Origin: an uncultured Verrucomicrobia subdivision 3 bacterium
Lineage (GTDB): Bacteria > Verrucomicrobiota > Verrucomicrobiia > Limisphaerales > UBA11358
Reading direction: 5' to 3'
NCBI GenBank assembly: GCA_903850425.1
Contig: CAINLR010000177.1
Coordinates: 1 to 64,000 of the forward strand
DNA length: 64,000 nt
The notes below the pieces were generated by a model. It was not told where the DNA came from. It did not search any database and saw only the letters and a program-made list of their open reading frames with translations. Below are positions 6,648 through 18,000 of this stretch, in pieces. The translations under genes were made by a program, and so were the position numbers. Within the stretch, counting starts at the first letter, position 1, and each line of letters begins with the position of its first letter.

Positions 6648-8756
6648 ATGAGTCTATTTGCGCGATACAAACTGCCTGCCGCCCTCGCCGTGGTGCTGGG
6701 CCAGTGGTTTTGCGGTCACGCGCAGGTTCGCGACGGCGGCATTGATCCGCAAAATCTCGGCAAGGGCGTCTGGATGTTTTCGCTCATGGACGCGACGAAC
6801 AAGGTTGGCGGCCATGTCGCCGGCGTGACGAATGTGAACAGCCTGATGCAGTTTTATCGCGCCAGCGGCCTCCGCTACTGCATCGTCAAGGCGGCGACGA
6901 GCGACAAGCTTTTCGGCGACTGTTACGCCACCCCGCAGTTCACCAGCAATCTCGTCAACACGGCGCATGCGAACGGGCTTGCCATCTTTGGCTACAACCG
7001 CTCCTATGGTTCGAACATCGTCGGCGAAGTGGCCGTGGCGGATTACGTTTTCAATCAGGGCGCGGATGGATTTGTGTTCGACGCGGAGGCGGAATGGGAG
7101 GCTGGCCCGGCGTGGATCACCAATGGCCCGGCGCAGGCGTGGCAGCTTTGTGCCACGGTGCGCGCCCACTGGCCGAACAAGTTTCTCGCCCATGCGCCGT
7201 TTCCGATCATTTATTTGCACAGCAGTTTTCCCTACAAGGAATTTGGTTTCTGGTGCGACGCCGTGATGCCCCAGATTTATCATTTCGCTTCGACCGGAAT
7301 CAAAGGTTCGCCCAGCGCCGCCATCAACTGGTCCGATGTCAATTGGGCTTACTGGCAAAAAAGTCTTTACGCGCTGCCCCTCACCAATCTCAACGGCGTG
7401 GCCGTGAACTGGACGAACGCCATCAAACCGCTGCTGCCGTTGCAGGATGTTTATGGCGAGGTGGTGAACGGCGGCATCATTTGCGAAAGCGCGGCCAGCG
7501 CGGTTTATCCCGACCAGGACGTGCAGGAATTTATAGATTATTCCGCCGCCGATCCGAATGCGCCGACGGCCGGCGGTTATCGCGGCGTGAATTTCTGGCG
7601 TGCCGACACCACGGGCTCCAATCAATGGGCGAACATCGCCGCCGGCACCAGCGGCAATTATTCCAACGTCGTCAACCACCTGGTGCTGGATGATGCCCGC
7701 GCCACCATCACTGGCGGCTGGACGTTTGTCCTGACGTTCAACGTCACCAACCGGACGACGCCGGGTTTCGTGGGCGCGACCGGCACGGACACGAATTCCT
7801 TCGGCCCCAATTATTATTTCAAGACCCACGGCGACGGCTCGGCGTTTATGCAATTCACGCCGAATATTTTAATTCCGGGAAATTACGACGTGTATCAGTG
7901 GCATCCGTTTCTCACCAACGCCTCGGCGGGCACGCCGTTGGTCATCGGCACGCCCGCCGGCACGAACACGGTTTTCGTCAATCAGCAGACCAACTCCGGC
8001 GCGTGGTCTTTCGTCGGCCGGTTCAGTTTTGCCGCCGGCAATGCCAGCTTCATCCGCGTGCAAGATAATTTTTCTGACGTCAACAATCTTGCCGTGGTGG
8101 ATGGCTTGAAGCTGGTTTATGCCAACGCGGACATCGTGCTCGACAACCCCAATGCGCGCGTTGATTACAGCGGCAGTTGGAGCACCGCCAGCGCGGCGGC
8201 CGACAAGTATTCGGCGGATTACCGCTATGCGACGAGCGCCGCCAGCGTCACCGCCACGGCGACATATCGGCCCGATTTCCCGAACGCCGGACTTTACGAT
8301 GTCTTCATCTGGTATCCGCAGGGCGGCAATCGCGCGACGAATGCGCCGTGGACGATTTCCTTTCTGGGTGGCCGCACAAATGTGTTCGTGAATCAACAAA
8401 GCAACGGCGGCGGCTGGCGGCAACTCGCGGCCGCCCTTCCGTTCAGTGCGGGGACCAATGGTTTCGTGCAGCTCGCGAACAACGCCGGGCCGAGCATTGT
8501 GCTGGCCGACGCGGTGAGATTTGCGTTCGCCGGGCCGTTGTCACCGGTGGCGTTTCAAGCCGTCAACCGGCAGGCCGACGGCCGGATCACGCTGACCGTG
8601 AGCAGCACCCCGGGTTATCCCCTGTGGCTGGATCGCACGACGAATCTGCTTAGTTGGCGGCCGTGGACCAACTTGCTAAATCCGAGCGGCACCCTTAATT
8701 TTACGGACGATTCCGCGACCAACCACGACGCTGGCTATTACCGCGCCCACCAATGA
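6648..8756 (+). CDS. secreted TIM-barrel protein with two golvesin-like domains
   Basis: I chose ATG 6648 because it gives a normal signal peptide ([16 protein letters not shown]) cut near residue 27; a TTG at 6624 adds nothing. The 702 residues read as: a barrel domain (about 28-310) with strands such as [30 protein letters not shown] and [11 protein letters not shown], typical of glycosidase-like TIM barrels with acidic residues at strand ends; then two golvesin/xanthan-lyase-type beta domains (about 335-495 and 500-635; the second has [19 protein letters not shown] and V-L-A-D-A-V-R-F); then a C-terminal module ending YYRAHQ. Likely an exported carbohydrate-active protein; the substrate is unknown. 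Its stop overlaps the following pseudopilin start. Confidence 0.75.
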   Translation: MSLFARYKLPAALAVVLGQWFCGHAQVRDGGIDPQNLGKGVWMFSLMDATNKVGGHVAGVTNVNSLMQFYRASGLRYCIVKAATSDKLFGDCYATPQFTSNLVNTAHANGLAIFGYNRSYGSNIVGEVAVADYVFNQGADGFVFDAEAEWEAGPAWITNGPAQAWQLCATVRAHWPNKFLAHAPFPIIYLHSSFPYKEFGFWCDAVMPQIYHFASTGIKGSPSAAINWSDVNWAYWQKSLYALPLTNLNGVAVNWTNAIKPLLPLQDVYGEVVNGGIICESAASAVYPDQDVQEFIDYSAADPNAPTAGGYRGVNFWRADTTGSNQWANIAAGTSGNYSNVVNHLVLDDARATITGGWTFVLTFNVTNRTTPGFVGATGTDTNSFGPNYYFKTHGDGSAFMQFTPNILIPGNYDVYQWHPFLTNASAGTPLVIGTPAGTNTVFVNQQTNSGAWSFVGRFSFAAGNASFIRVQDNFSDVNNLAVVDGLKLVYANADIVLDNPNARVDYSGSWSTASAAADKYSADYRYATSAASVTATATYRPDFPNAGLYDVFIWYPQGGNRATNAPWTISFLGGRTNVFVNQQSNGGGWRQLAAALPFSAGTNGFVQLANNAGPSIVLADAVRFAFAGPLSPVAFQAVNRQADGRITLTVSSTPGYPLWLDRTTNLLSWRPWTNLLNPSGTLNFTDDSATNHDAGYYRAHQ

Positions 8757-9514
8757 ATAATATGAAAACCTGCTCCCCGCCCACCACCGCGCCGCGCCGC
8801 TCACTTTGGGCGTTTACGCTGATTGAGTTGCTCGTCGTCATCGCCATCATCGCCATTCTCGCCGCGATGCTGCTGCCCGCGCTGGCGGCGGCGAAGCGCA
8901 AAGCTTACCAGATCAACTGCACCAGCAACCTCAAGCAGACCGGCACGGCCATCGCGATGTATGTGAACGACAATAATGACCAGTTGCCCGGGCCCTGCTG
9001 GACGGGGATGTTTTTCACCTACACCGACCCCGGTGTGGCGGCTGACCGCTACAATGGCTCGCTCGCGGCGTTTCTCACTGCATACCTCGCCTACCCGCCA
9101 CCAAAACCCCTGGTGCTCAATACGGCCATGGTCGCCATCTGTCCGGCGCAAAAATTAAAGCTGCCCGCGGTTGCGCCCAGTCCGCCGCTCTACGTGCCCG
9201 TCAGTTATTTTTCCCAGTCCAGAGTCACCAACGACCCGCCGACGGGGAATGACGTGGTGACGTATCCGTTTGGCCGTCCCAACAGCGCCGCCGATGCCGC
9301 GCCCGTCAAAAAACAGCTTGCCATCCGGCTCCCCTCAGACAGTTGGGTGATGACCGACTGCGACCAGCAATTTTTGCTGAGTCTGGGAATTTCCGGGGCG
9401 ACCTATCAAAGCTACGTCCCGTTGCTGCCGGTGCACTCCGCTGGCAAATCCCCGGCGTTGCGGATGTTTTTGTATTACGACTGGAGCGTGCGCGGCCTGA
9501 AGTCGGCGCAATAA
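8753..9514 (+). CDS. pseudopilin-like protein (type II secretion/prepilin leader)
   Basis: This 253-residue protein carries a class III prepilin leader: a basic, proline-rich start, then [20 protein letters not shown], which a PilD-type peptidase would cleave and methylate. The helix continues through A-A-A-K-R-K-A-Y-Q and N-L-K-Q-T-G. Verrucomicrobia carry many such proteins, most with a C-terminal H-X9-D-G motif; here the end ([17 protein letters not shown]) is only a degenerate version. The start overlaps the stop of the upstream barrel protein, so the two are probably co-translated and may be exported together. ATG 8762 is an alternative start. Confidence 0.8.
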   Translation: MNNMKTCSPPTTAPRRSLWAFTLIELLVVIAIIAILAAMLLPALAAAKRKAYQINCTSNLKQTGTAIAMYVNDNNDQLPGPCWTGMFFTYTDPGVAADRYNGSLAAFLTAYLAYPPPKPLVLNTAMVAICPAQKLKLPAVAPSPPLYVPVSYFSQSRVTNDPPTGNDVVTYPFGRPNSAADAAPVKKQLAIRLPSDSWVMTDCDQQFLLSLGISGATYQSYVPLLPVHSAGKSPALRMFLYYDWSVRGLKSAQ

Positions 9515-9758
9515 ATCGTTGCGGCCAACCATCAAAACCCACGGGCCGGGCCGGCCCCGGCGCGTTGTTACATATCTACAATAAAAGTGACATCTTTCGC
9601 CTGTCCAAAAAAACGCCGTGGGGAATAATGCAAATCAGCAATGGGATTTTGCCGCCGCCAGAATGGATGAACTTGCCCGCGACGTGTGGTAAGCTCTCGA
9701 GTCACCAGTGCGTTGCCCGCTGGAGCGATTTTGTTTCAGGAACTGGAGGCAAGGACCG

Positions 9759-10622
9759 ATGTTACCCAGAATGACCGACCAACGAAAATGTGCCGCCCCG
9801 TGCCGGGGATTCACCTTGATTGAACTGCTCGTGGTCATCGCCATCATCGCCATTCTGGCGGCGATGCTGCTGCCGGCACTCTCCCGCGCCAAGGCGAAGG
9901 CGCAGGCCATTGGCTGCTTAAATAATGTCCGCCAACTGACCATCGCGTTTGTCATGTATGCCGGAGACAACCAGGAACGGTTGGTGAACAATCATACGCA
10001 GGGCAACTCACAGTGCGGGCCCAATGCCTGGGTCAAATCCGGCGGCCTGGGTCTGAACAGTTACTCCGGCAACGCCCGGCAGGATGCCAATGACCTCGCC
10101 ATCCAAAACGGGGTGTTGTATCCCTTCAACTCAAGCTCCAAGATTTATCATTGCGGGGTTGACCAGTCGGTCATCATCACCAGCGCCACCACATTGCGCT
10201 CACGGAGTTATGCCATGAGCACCGGCATCAACTGGACCAATTACTCCGGCAGCGGCCCGGATTTGGACCCAGCCGGCGGCAGCTTCGTAAAATCTACCAG
10301 CGTAATAAATCCGGGGCCGTCGCAAGCCATGGTATTTTTGGATGAGGCGGCCAACAGCATTGATAACAATGCGCTGGGAATTTTCGGTCCTTCAGGACTT
10401 TCAAACCAGCAGTTTTGGAATCTCCCAGCGAGCCGCCATAACAATGGCTGCAACGTCGCTTTCGCGGATGCCCATGCGGAATATCATAAGTGGAAAAGCA
10501 GCAAAATCATTGCGGACAATAACATTCCCGATCAACCGGTGACGCCCGGGCCGGGCGTTTTTGGTCCGGCGAGCGCCAACGATCCCGATGCGCAGTGGCT
10601 GGCTGAAGGGGTGCCCCAATGA
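9759..10622 (+). CDS. pseudopilin-like protein with H-X9-DG-type end
   Basis: The start ATG 9759 is fixed by a clear GGAGG at 9745-9749, nine bases upstream. Residues 14-45 hold the prepilin leader [21 protein letters not shown], followed by the usual [19 protein letters not shown] helix. The globular part ends with [20 protein letters not shown], a close variant of the H-X9-D-G motif. Probably a minor pseudopilin or pilin-derived envelope protein. About 240 bases separate it from the previous pseudopilin gene; that gap holds no gene that I can support. Confidence 0.82.
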   Translation: MLPRMTDQRKCAAPCRGFTLIELLVVIAIIAILAAMLLPALSRAKAKAQAIGCLNNVRQLTIAFVMYAGDNQERLVNNHTQGNSQCGPNAWVKSGGLGLNSYSGNARQDANDLAIQNGVLYPFNSSSKIYHCGVDQSVIITSATTLRSRSYAMSTGINWTNYSGSGPDLDPAGGSFVKSTSVINPGPSQAMVFLDEAANSIDNNALGIFGPSGLSNQQFWNLPASRHNNGCNVAFADAHAEYHKWKSSKIIADNNIPDQPVTPGPGVFGPASANDPDAQWLAEGVPQ

Positions 10623-10712
10623 ATAATTTATTGCGTCATCAGCCAATTATGAGCTGAATCGTTGACGCATCCCGCCGTCGGCCAATCCCTGACGGCAGGA
10701 GCGATTTTAATC

Positions 10713-12035
10713 ATGGAAAAAATAAATCGTCGAAACTTCCTGGGCAAAAGCGCGCTCGCCGCGCTCGCGGTCGGCACCTTTGACGCACCCTTCATCCGCG
10801 TCGCCCGCGCGGGTGAACCGGGCGCGAATGACAAAATTCGGCTCGGCCTCATCGGCTGCGGCGGCCAGGGGCAGGTGGATTTGAAATGCTTTTTCCTGAA
10901 TCCCGAAGTGGAATGCGTGGTTGCCTGCGACGTGGATGAGGCGCAGCTTGCCAAAGCCGTGGCCATCTGCGCAGACCACAACCGCAAGCCGCCGGACACG
11001 GTGAGAGATTTTCGCCGCGTTCTCGATCGCAAGGATGTGGATGTGGTGCTTATCGCCACGCCGGATCATTGGCACGCCTTGCCGATGGTGATGGCCGCGC
11101 AGGCGGGCAAGGATGTTTACGTCTAGAAGCCGCTGGCCAAGACCATTGATGAAGGCCGCGCCATGCTCGAAGCCGCCAAGAAATATAATCGCGTGGTGCA
11201 GATGGGTTCGCAATGGCGCAGCGCGGCACACATCATCGAGGCGGCGGAAATCATCCGCTCCGGCAAGCTCGGCAAGGTCAGCCTGGCGCGCGCATGGGCG
11301 TTTCTCGACTGGCTGCCGAGCATCGGCCACATCGCCAACAGCCCGGTGCCGGCCGGTGTGGATTACGACCTGTGGCTTGGCCCCGCGCCGAAACACGACT
11401 TCAACCTGAACCGTTTTCATTTCAACTTTCGCTGGTTCTGGGATTACGCCGGCGGCTTGATGACCGATTGGGGCGTGCATCTGCTCAACATGGCTTCGAT
11501 GGGTTTGCCGCCGGAGAACCCCAAGTCGGTCACGGCGGCGGGGGGTAAATTTATTTTGGATGATGACTCGGAAACCCCGGATTCGCTTGTCACCGTTTAT
11601 GATTATCCGAGCTGCCAGTTGATTTGGGAGCATCGCGCCGGGTTGAACAACGGACTGAACGGGCGTTCGTGGGGCGTGGAATGGCACGGCACGGAAGGCA
11701 ACATCATCCTCAACGATGCCGGCTACGAACTCGTGACCGAGCCGAAGAAGGCAAACCTCCCGTCGCAGAAAAAGAAAGGGTCGGGCGATCCGCGTCCGGC
11801 GCACGTCCGCAATTTTCTCGACTGCTGCAAATCGCGCCAGTCGCCCGTGCTGAATCTGGAAATCGGCCACCGCGTCTCGACCCTCGCGCATCTGGGCAAC
11901 ATCGCCTACCGCACCGGCCATAAAGTTGTCTGGGATGAGGTCGCGGAAAAAGTGGTCGGCGATCCCGAGGCCGATAAAATGGTCAGCGTGAAATATCGCA
12001 AACCTTGGCACTTGCCTTATATGCGCCGTGCTTGA
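10713..12035 (+). pseudogene. Gfo/Idh/MocA oxidoreductase interrupted by one amber codon
   Basis: The frame runs from ATG 10713 to 12035 with one internal stop, TAG at 11124-11126. The N-terminus is a Tat signal (INRRNFLGKSALAALAV), followed by the nucleotide-binding motif RLGLIGCGGQGQ and VDVVLIATPDHWH. The stop falls at the position before K-P-L-A-K-T in the conserved E/Q-K-P substrate/cofactor motif (KDVYV-stop-KPLAK). The downstream part (RVVQMGSQWRSA, WDYAGGLMTDWGVHLLNM) is intact, giving 440 codons overall. The related gene at 58123 has CAG (Gln) in the same place, so one C-to-T change would explain it. It may be a recent pseudogene, a sequencing error, or readthrough. A sugar isomerase/epimerase gene follows. 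Confidence 0.8.
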
Positions 12036-12048
12036 AAAATACGATCAA

Positions 12049-12912
12049 ATGAAAAACACTCAATCCATCCCCCGCCGTCAATTCCTCCAACTCTCCGCGC
12101 TCGGCCTCGCCGGAGCTGCTCTCGGCCTCGCTGGTTGCACCACGAACAAATCGGGTTGCGCCCTGCAAACCCAAAAGAAAATTCCCGTCGGCCTGGAGCT
12201 TTACTCCGTGCGCAACGAGTGCCAGAAGGACTTTCCCGGCACCATCGAACAGGTGGCCAAGATCGGCTACCAAGGCGTGGAGTTCGCCGGTTACTGGGGC
12301 CGTTCGGCCAAAGAGATTCGCAAGATGATTGACGACAACGGCCTTGTCACCTGCGGCACGCACACACAACTCACCGATCTGCAGCCCGACAAAATTGACG
12401 CCACCATTGAGTTCAACCAGATCATCGGCAACAAATTTATCATCTGCCCGTGGATGACCGGCAAGACGCGCGCCGAATGGCTGGCGCATGCGGAGCTGTT
12501 TAACCACCTCGCCGACAAACTGAAACCGCTCGGCCTGTGGACCGGCTATCACGCGCACCAGCACGATTTTGAACTCATCGAAGGCGAGTCGGCGTGGGAT
12601 ATTTTCTTCGGCCACACCAAGCCGGAAGTGATCATGCAGCTCGACACCAGCAATTGCTGCGAGGGCGGCGCCGATCCCGTGGCGGTGCTGAACAAATATC
12701 CCGGCCGCGTGCGGACTATTCACATCAAAGCCAACGGCGGCGGCCCGGAAGCGGTCATCGGCGAAGACAAAATCAACTGGCCCGCCGTGTTTGAGTTTTG
12801 CGAAACGCGCGGCCACACGCAGTGGTATGTGCTCGAACATGAAACCAGCCAGACGCCGATCCCAACGGTGGCGCGCTCGTTTGCCGCGCTGAAAAAAATG
12901 GGCAAGGTGTGA
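12049..12912 (+). CDS. Tat-exported sugar phosphate isomerase/epimerase family protein
   Basis: I chose ATG 12049, just after the previous gene; a GTG at 12028 would overlap it. The N-terminus has a Tat-like RRQFLQLSALGLAGAALGLAGC with a lipobox, so the protein may be exported folded and lipid-anchored. The rest is an AP-endonuclease-2/xylose-isomerase-like TIM barrel: PVGLELYSVRNE, GYQGVEFAGYWG, YHAHQHDFE, MQLDTSNC, IHIKANG and WYVLEHE carry the usual metal-binding H, E and D residues. Such proteins often pair with Gfo/Idh/MocA oxidoreductases in sugar or inositol breakdown, as here. The substrate is unknown. Confidence 0.82.
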   Translation: MKNTQSIPRRQFLQLSALGLAGAALGLAGCTTNKSGCALQTQKKIPVGLELYSVRNECQKDFPGTIEQVAKIGYQGVEFAGYWGRSAKEIRKMIDDNGLVTCGTHTQLTDLQPDKIDATIEFNQIIGNKFIICPWMTGKTRAEWLAHAELFNHLADKLKPLGLWTGYHAHQHDFELIEGESAWDIFFGHTKPEVIMQLDTSNCCEGGADPVAVLNKYPGRVRTIHIKANGGGPEAVIGEDKINWPAVFEFCETRGHTQWYVLEHETSQTPIPTVARSFAALKKMGKV

Positions 12913-12998
12913 CCGGTTTTGTCGCGCTGGTCGCGCGGTAGGGGACAGCCTGTCAACCTGGCCAGCGCATGAAACCACGCCACCATCAAAAACCAACT

Positions 12999-13019
12999 GG
13001 ACCGGCAAGATGCCGGTCC
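12999..13019. repeat. palindromic intergenic repeat
   Basis: GGACCGGCA at 12999-13007 pairs with TGCCGGTCC at 13011-13019 around a 3-base AGA loop. Not followed by T; probably a REP-like dispersed element. Confidence 0.55.
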
Positions 13020-13198
13020 CACGCTCCGTCGCTTGACGCCAGGCTCGGCGCGGGCGTTGGTCGCCGCGTGGCCGGCACCGCCGTGCCGGGCATTTCCGGG
13101 GGGATCGTTTTTCCTCGTTCTGTGCTGATGGCGGTCGCTGTCAGTTTTTGCGCCTAATTCAATTTCGCGGTCAAGCGGAGACGAACCGGTTTTATTGC

Positions 13199-13228
13199 AT
13201 TAGCACCGGGCTTCAGCCCGGTGCTAAT
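13199..13228. repeat. 30-base palindromic intergenic repeat
   Basis: ATTAGCACCGGGCT at 13199-13212 is mirrored exactly by 13215-13228, with two bases in the centre. It lacks a T run, so a dispersed REP-like repeat is more likely than a terminator. Confidence 0.6.
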
Positions 13229-13286
13229 AACCGGCTCAACTTGAACGCGAATTGGAATAAGAAAGTATTTTGGTGGACATGAACTC

Positions 13287-15017
13287 ATGAACAACTCAGC
13301 GAACAAACTCGGGCGGCGTGATTTTTTGAAAAGGGTTGGACTAGTGGCGCCGGTGATCCTAGTCGCGCCGGGCATTGCCGCCGCGGAAACGGCAACCTCT
13401 TCCCCCGCCCCGCCGCATCCGCCAAGACGCCCGGTAGAATTCGGCGCCGACCTCGTCATCATCGGTGGCGGACTCGGCGGTTGCGCCGCCGCGCTCGCCG
13501 CCGCACGCAACGGTTTGCGCGTCATCCTGACGGAAGAGACCGATTGGATTGGCGGCCAACTCACGCAACAGGCCGTGCCGCCGGATGAAAATGGCTGGGT
13601 CGAAACGTTTGGCGGCACGCGCAGTTATCAAACGCTCCGCGCGGGCATCCGCGAGTATTATCTGCGCAATTATCCGCTCACGGAAAAAGCCCGCGCGGAC
13701 AAATATCTCAATCCCGGAAACTGCTGGGTGTCGCGGATCGGCTGCGAACCGCGTGTTGCGCTGGCGGTCTTGCAGGAAATGCTCGCGCCCTATTTGAGCA
13801 CCGGCCGGCTGCAAATTTTTCTGAACCACAAGGCCACCAGCGCGGAAACGAACGGCGACCGCGTCCAGGCCGTGAGCGTTTTGAGTGTCGAAACCGGGGC
13901 TGAAAAAATTCTGCGCGCGCCATTTTTTCTGGATGCCACCGAGCAGGGCGATCTGCTGCCGCTGACCAAAACGGAATATGTTCTCGGCGCGGAGGCCAAG
14001 ACCGACACCACCGAGCCGCACGCCAAGGAAAAAGCCGAGCCGGACAATGTGCAGGGCTTCACTTGTTGCTTCGCGCTGGACTATCTGGCGGGCGAAGACC
14101 ATACCATTGATAAGCCGACAGATTACGCTTTTTGGCACGATTTTCGATTACCCCCGGCACCGGAAAAATCCGAGCGCTTCTTAAGTTTCGATGCGCCGGA
14201 TTCAAAAAAAATCGGTTTCGATCCGGAAGCGCGCAAAGGATTCTGGACCTACCGGCGCATCGCCGATCGGGATTTGTTCGCGCCGGGATTTTATCGCGGC
14301 GACCTCACCATCGTGAACTGGCCGCAGAATGATTATTCCTTCGGCCGCATCTGCGACGTGGATGCGGCGACGGTGAAAAAGCATCTCGACCATGCCAAGC
14401 AGTTGAGCCTGTCGCTGGTTTACTGGCTGCAAACGGAAGCGCCGCGTCCCGACGGCGGTGCGGGCTGGCAAGGACTGCGGCTGCGCGCGGACGTGGTCGG
14501 CACCGAGGACGGCCTGGCAAAATATCCCTACATCCGCGAAGGCCGGCGCCTCCGCGCGGAGTTCACGGTGCTGGAGCAGCACGTCACCACCGAGGCGCGG
14601 ATGCAGGCCACCGGGTTGGACAAAACCGCGGTGCGCGCCACCCCGTTTTATGATTCGGCGGGCATCGGCAGCTATCACATGGATTTGCACCTCACGACGA
14701 CCGGTGATCGCGGCGCTTACGGCAGCACGCTGCCGTTTCAGATTCCGCTGGGGGCCTTGATTCCGCAGCGGGTGGAAAATCTTTTGCCGGCGTGCAAAAA
14801 CCTGGGGGTGACGCATCTCACCAACGGCTGTTACCGCCTGCATCCGGTCGAATGGAATATTGGCGAAGCGGCGGGAGCGCTCGCGGCGTTTTGTTTGGCG
14901 CGGAAAAAATCGCCGCGCGCAGTGCGGAACAAAAAATCGCTGCTCGCGGACTTTCAGAAGCTGCTGCGCGCCGACGGCGTGCGGCTCGAATGGCCGAAGG
15001 AAGCCGGCGCGATTTGA
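13287..15017 (+). CDS. Tat-exported FAD-dependent oxidoreductase
   Basis: A 576-residue protein. It starts with a Tat signal (GRRDFLKRVGLVAPVILVAPG). The FAD-binding Rossmann fold follows immediately: DLVIIGGGLGGCAAALAAAR with the G-x-G-x-x-G pattern (about 54-70) and an acidic residue at the end of the second strand (VILTEE). A second nucleotide-contacting stretch is FFLDATEQGDLLPL (about 213-226). The overall pattern matches the FAD-dependent oxidoreductase family common in Planctomycetes and Verrucomicrobia; the substrate is probably a sugar or small organic molecule but unknown. It sits downstream of the oxidoreductase/isomerase pair and 18 bases upstream of a sensor kinase gene. Confidence 0.82.
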   Translation: MNNSANKLGRRDFLKRVGLVAPVILVAPGIAAAETATSSPAPPHPPRRPVEFGADLVIIGGGLGGCAAALAAARNGLRVILTEETDWIGGQLTQQAVPPDENGWVETFGGTRSYQTLRAGIREYYLRNYPLTEKARADKYLNPGNCWVSRIGCEPRVALAVLQEMLAPYLSTGRLQIFLNHKATSAETNGDRVQAVSVLSVETGAEKILRAPFFLDATEQGDLLPLTKTEYVLGAEAKTDTTEPHAKEKAEPDNVQGFTCCFALDYLAGEDHTIDKPTDYAFWHDFRLPPAPEKSERFLSFDAPDSKKIGFDPEARKGFWTYRRIADRDLFAPGFYRGDLTIVNWPQNDYSFGRICDVDAATVKKHLDHAKQLSLSLVYWLQTEAPRPDGGAGWQGLRLRADVVGTEDGLAKYPYIREGRRLRAEFTVLEQHVTTEARMQATGLDKTAVRATPFYDSAGIGSYHMDLHLTTTGDRGAYGSTLPFQIPLGALIPQRVENLLPACKNLGVTHLTNGCYRLHPVEWNIGEAAGALAAFCLARKKSPRAVRNKKSLLADFQKLLRADGVRLEWPKEAGAI

Positions 15018-15035
15018 AAACGACGGCCGCGAACA

Positions 15036-18000
15036 ATGAAACAGCGCGGCGGAATGGGGGCAAAACGGAGCCGCTTTGCGATGGTGTTTTTCCAGTCCGG
15101 CGCTATTTTTTCGTCGGTGCCACCTCCCTTCATACCATCGCCGCTGCGCCGCGCCGTGCTCGTCGGCATCGCGGTTGCCAGTTGCCAGTTGCCGCTGACC
15201 ACCGTGGCGACGACGGATTATCTGGTGGATGCGGAAAACAATCTGCCAAGCAGCTCCGTCACGTCGGTGGCACAGACGCCGGATGGTTATCTCTGGGTCG
15301 GCACTTACGATGGGCTGGCGCGGTTCGACGGCGCGCGGTTTGTGACGTTCGATCCGGCCAACCGACCGGCGTTGAGCCAGTCGCGCATCCAGGATCTGTT
15401 TCTCGATGTGCAGGGCACGCTGTGGATCAATACGTTTCGCGGCGGCCTGACGTCGTATCGCGACGGCGTTTTCCGCGCGGAACTGCTGGACCAGCCGACC
15501 TTTGATCTGCACACCTCGCTCGTTTTTTCCACTTCCAACCGGGTGGTGTTCGTGACGCAATTCGGCGAAGTGTTGTCCCGCGATCCCGCCAAAGTCGGCG
15601 GCGAATGGGCCGTGGTCAAACCGCCGCCGGCGGAGCGCCCGCCGATTTTTCAATGTGCCGACCGCGACGGCCGGCTTTGGTTTCTGACACGCGATGGTCA
15701 TATTCTCCAGTTTGCCGACGGCCAATTCCAAATGTTGGCCGATGACGGCGGGCTCGCCGGCAGCCAGATTTACACGCTGGTGGCCGATGCGCGCGGCAAC
15801 ATTTTTGCCGGCGCGGAAAATGAAATTGCCCGCTGGAGCGGCAAACAATTTGAAGCCATCACGCCCACCAACGGCGAAGCGGACGTGCAGCCGCAACTGC
15901 TCTTCCCGACCAAATCCGGGGCCATCTGGGTTTTGGATGGCGAGCGGTTGCGCAAAATGGTCGGCCGCGAATGGGTGGCCGAAGCCACGCAATGGCGCGG
16001 CCTGCTGGGTCCGGCGTCAGGTCGTGCCATGGGCGCACATGAAGATCGCGACGGCGGCTTGTGGTTTAATCATTATGGCAACGGCCTCTTCCATATCACG
16101 CCGGACGGTCATTTTCAGCGGCTGACCTCGCAAGACAATTTACCGAGCGACCGCGTAGGCGCTTGGTTTCAGAGCAATGACGGCGGCGTCTGGGTGGGGG
16201 CCACGCTCGGCGGCCTCGCCCGGTTGCGCGACCGGCGTTTTCACGTCGTCGGTCCGGCGGAAGGTCTGCCCGCGCGCACGGCGTTGTCGGTCTGCGAAGA
16301 CACGCCCGGCGCCGTCTGGATCGGCACCGGCGGCGGCGGCTTGTGTCGTTGGACGAATGGCGTGATCACGCGTTACTCGGTCGGCGCGAGCGCGTCGGCG
16401 AATTTTATTTTTTCCATTTCACCGCGACCTGATGGCGGCGCGTGGTTGAGCGCGGCCGAAGGCGAAGACTTGTATCAGTTTTACGATGGCCGGGTGCAGC
16501 GCGTGTCGTGGGACGTGCATGGCATCAAGTGTATTTTGACCGACCACCTGGGCCGCGTCTGGATCGGCACCAAATCCGGCATCGCGCAATGGGCCGGTGA
16601 GCAGCGCTGGCTGCTCGGCACAAACAACGCCACGACGACGCCCTCGGTGCGCGCGTTGGTGGAAACGGCAGCGGGCGTCGTTTGGGCGGGTGCGGATGAC
16701 GGCACGCTGTATCGTTGCGCGGCGGAGCAGTTGACCGCGTTTCGTCCGAAAGATGCGCTGGCGGACCAACCAATTTATTCCCTCGTGGCCGACGCCGATG
16801 GCACCCTGTGGGCCGGCACGTTTCGCGGCGGATTGCTGCGCTTCAAAAATGGCCGGTTCAGCCGGATCACGGCCAAGCAGGGATTGCCGGTGGAGGTGAT
16901 CTGTCAAATGCTCGAAGACCAGCACGGACGGCTCTGGCTCGGCACGCATCAGGGAATTTATTGCGTGGCCAAAGCCGCCTTGGAGACCTGCGCCGACAGC
17001 CCGACCAACAAACTGGATTACATCACCTACGGCGTGCATGACGGCATGCCGGCCTTGGAATGTTCTGACGGTTATCAGCCTTCCTGTTGGCGGGCGACGG
17101 ATGGCCGGTTCTGGTTTACCACGGTGCGCGGTGCCGTGTGGGTGAACCCGGATGAACTGACGGCGCGCGCCGCACCGCCGAAAGTAGTCATCGAGGAGTT
17201 CCGCGTGGACGGCGAACTGGTGAGCTTGGGGTCGGGGGGCACGCCGCTGGGTTCTGAGCCGCCCCCGCACGCCAGTGGCCCGACGCCCGACCCCATCATC
17301 ATTTCACCGGGGCACAAACAACTGGACTTCCAATTCACGGCGCTGAGTTTTGATGCCGGGGAGCAGGCGCGGTTTCGATATCGCGTGGATGGACTGGATA
17401 CCGACTGGGTGGACTGGGACACCCGGCGCACGCTGCAATTGCGCAATCTGGCCCCGCGCGAATATCGCCTGCATGTCATCGCCTGCAATAGTGAAGGGGT
17501 TTGGAACACCACCGGGGCGACCCTTGCGTTTGAAGTGCAACCGCATGTTTACCAGACCTGGACGTTCAAAATCATCGGTGGCTTGGTGCTCATCGGCGGC
17601 ATTTCCTTCGGGGTGCGGCGTGCGGCCACGCGGAAATACCGGCGCAAACTTGCCCTGCTCCAGCAACAGCACGCCATCGAACGTGATCGCGCCCGCATTG
17701 CCAAAGACATTCACGACGACGTGGGCGCGGGCCTGACGCAGATCACGCTGCTCACCGAGCTCGCCCGGCGCGATCCCGAACAAACGAACGCGAATCTCGG
17801 GCGCATTTCGGATTCCGCGCGCAAGCTGACCAAGGCGATGGATGAAATTGTCTGGGCGGTGGATCCGCAGCACGACACGTTTGACGGCCTGTTGGATTAC
17901 ATTTCGGCCTACGCGGAAGATTTTCTGCGCGTGGCCGGCATCCGGTTCCGCATGGACTTGCCGGCGCAGTTGCCCGTGGCGCGGGTGGATGCGGAGTTGC

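Larger units (their letters stand above)
12913..13286. other. intergenic region with two palindromes
   Basis: No gene can be supported in these 374 bases. They hold two near-perfect palindromes (12999-13019 and 13199-13228), listed separately, which look like dispersed intergenic repeats rather than terminators since no T run follows either. Confidence 0.6.

Noticed and set aside
11124-11126. TAG read as pyrrolysine
   Set aside because: Nothing else in the window suggests pyrrolysine use, and one C-to-T change from the Gln codon seen in the related gene explains it more simply.
10707-12011. A 434-codon minus-strand frame opposite the interrupted oxidoreductase gene
   Set aside because: The + strand carries clear Gfo/Idh/MocA motifs on both sides of the stop codon; the reverse frame has none and is a composition shadow.
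12969-13157. Short + strand frame between the isomerase and FAD oxidoreductase genes
   Set aside because: It spans a palindromic repeat, has no ribosome site and no family resemblance.
14202-15992. A 596-codon minus-strand frame
   Set aside because: It overlaps the FAD oxidoreductase and sensor kinase genes, both with strong motifs, and shows no family pattern of its own.
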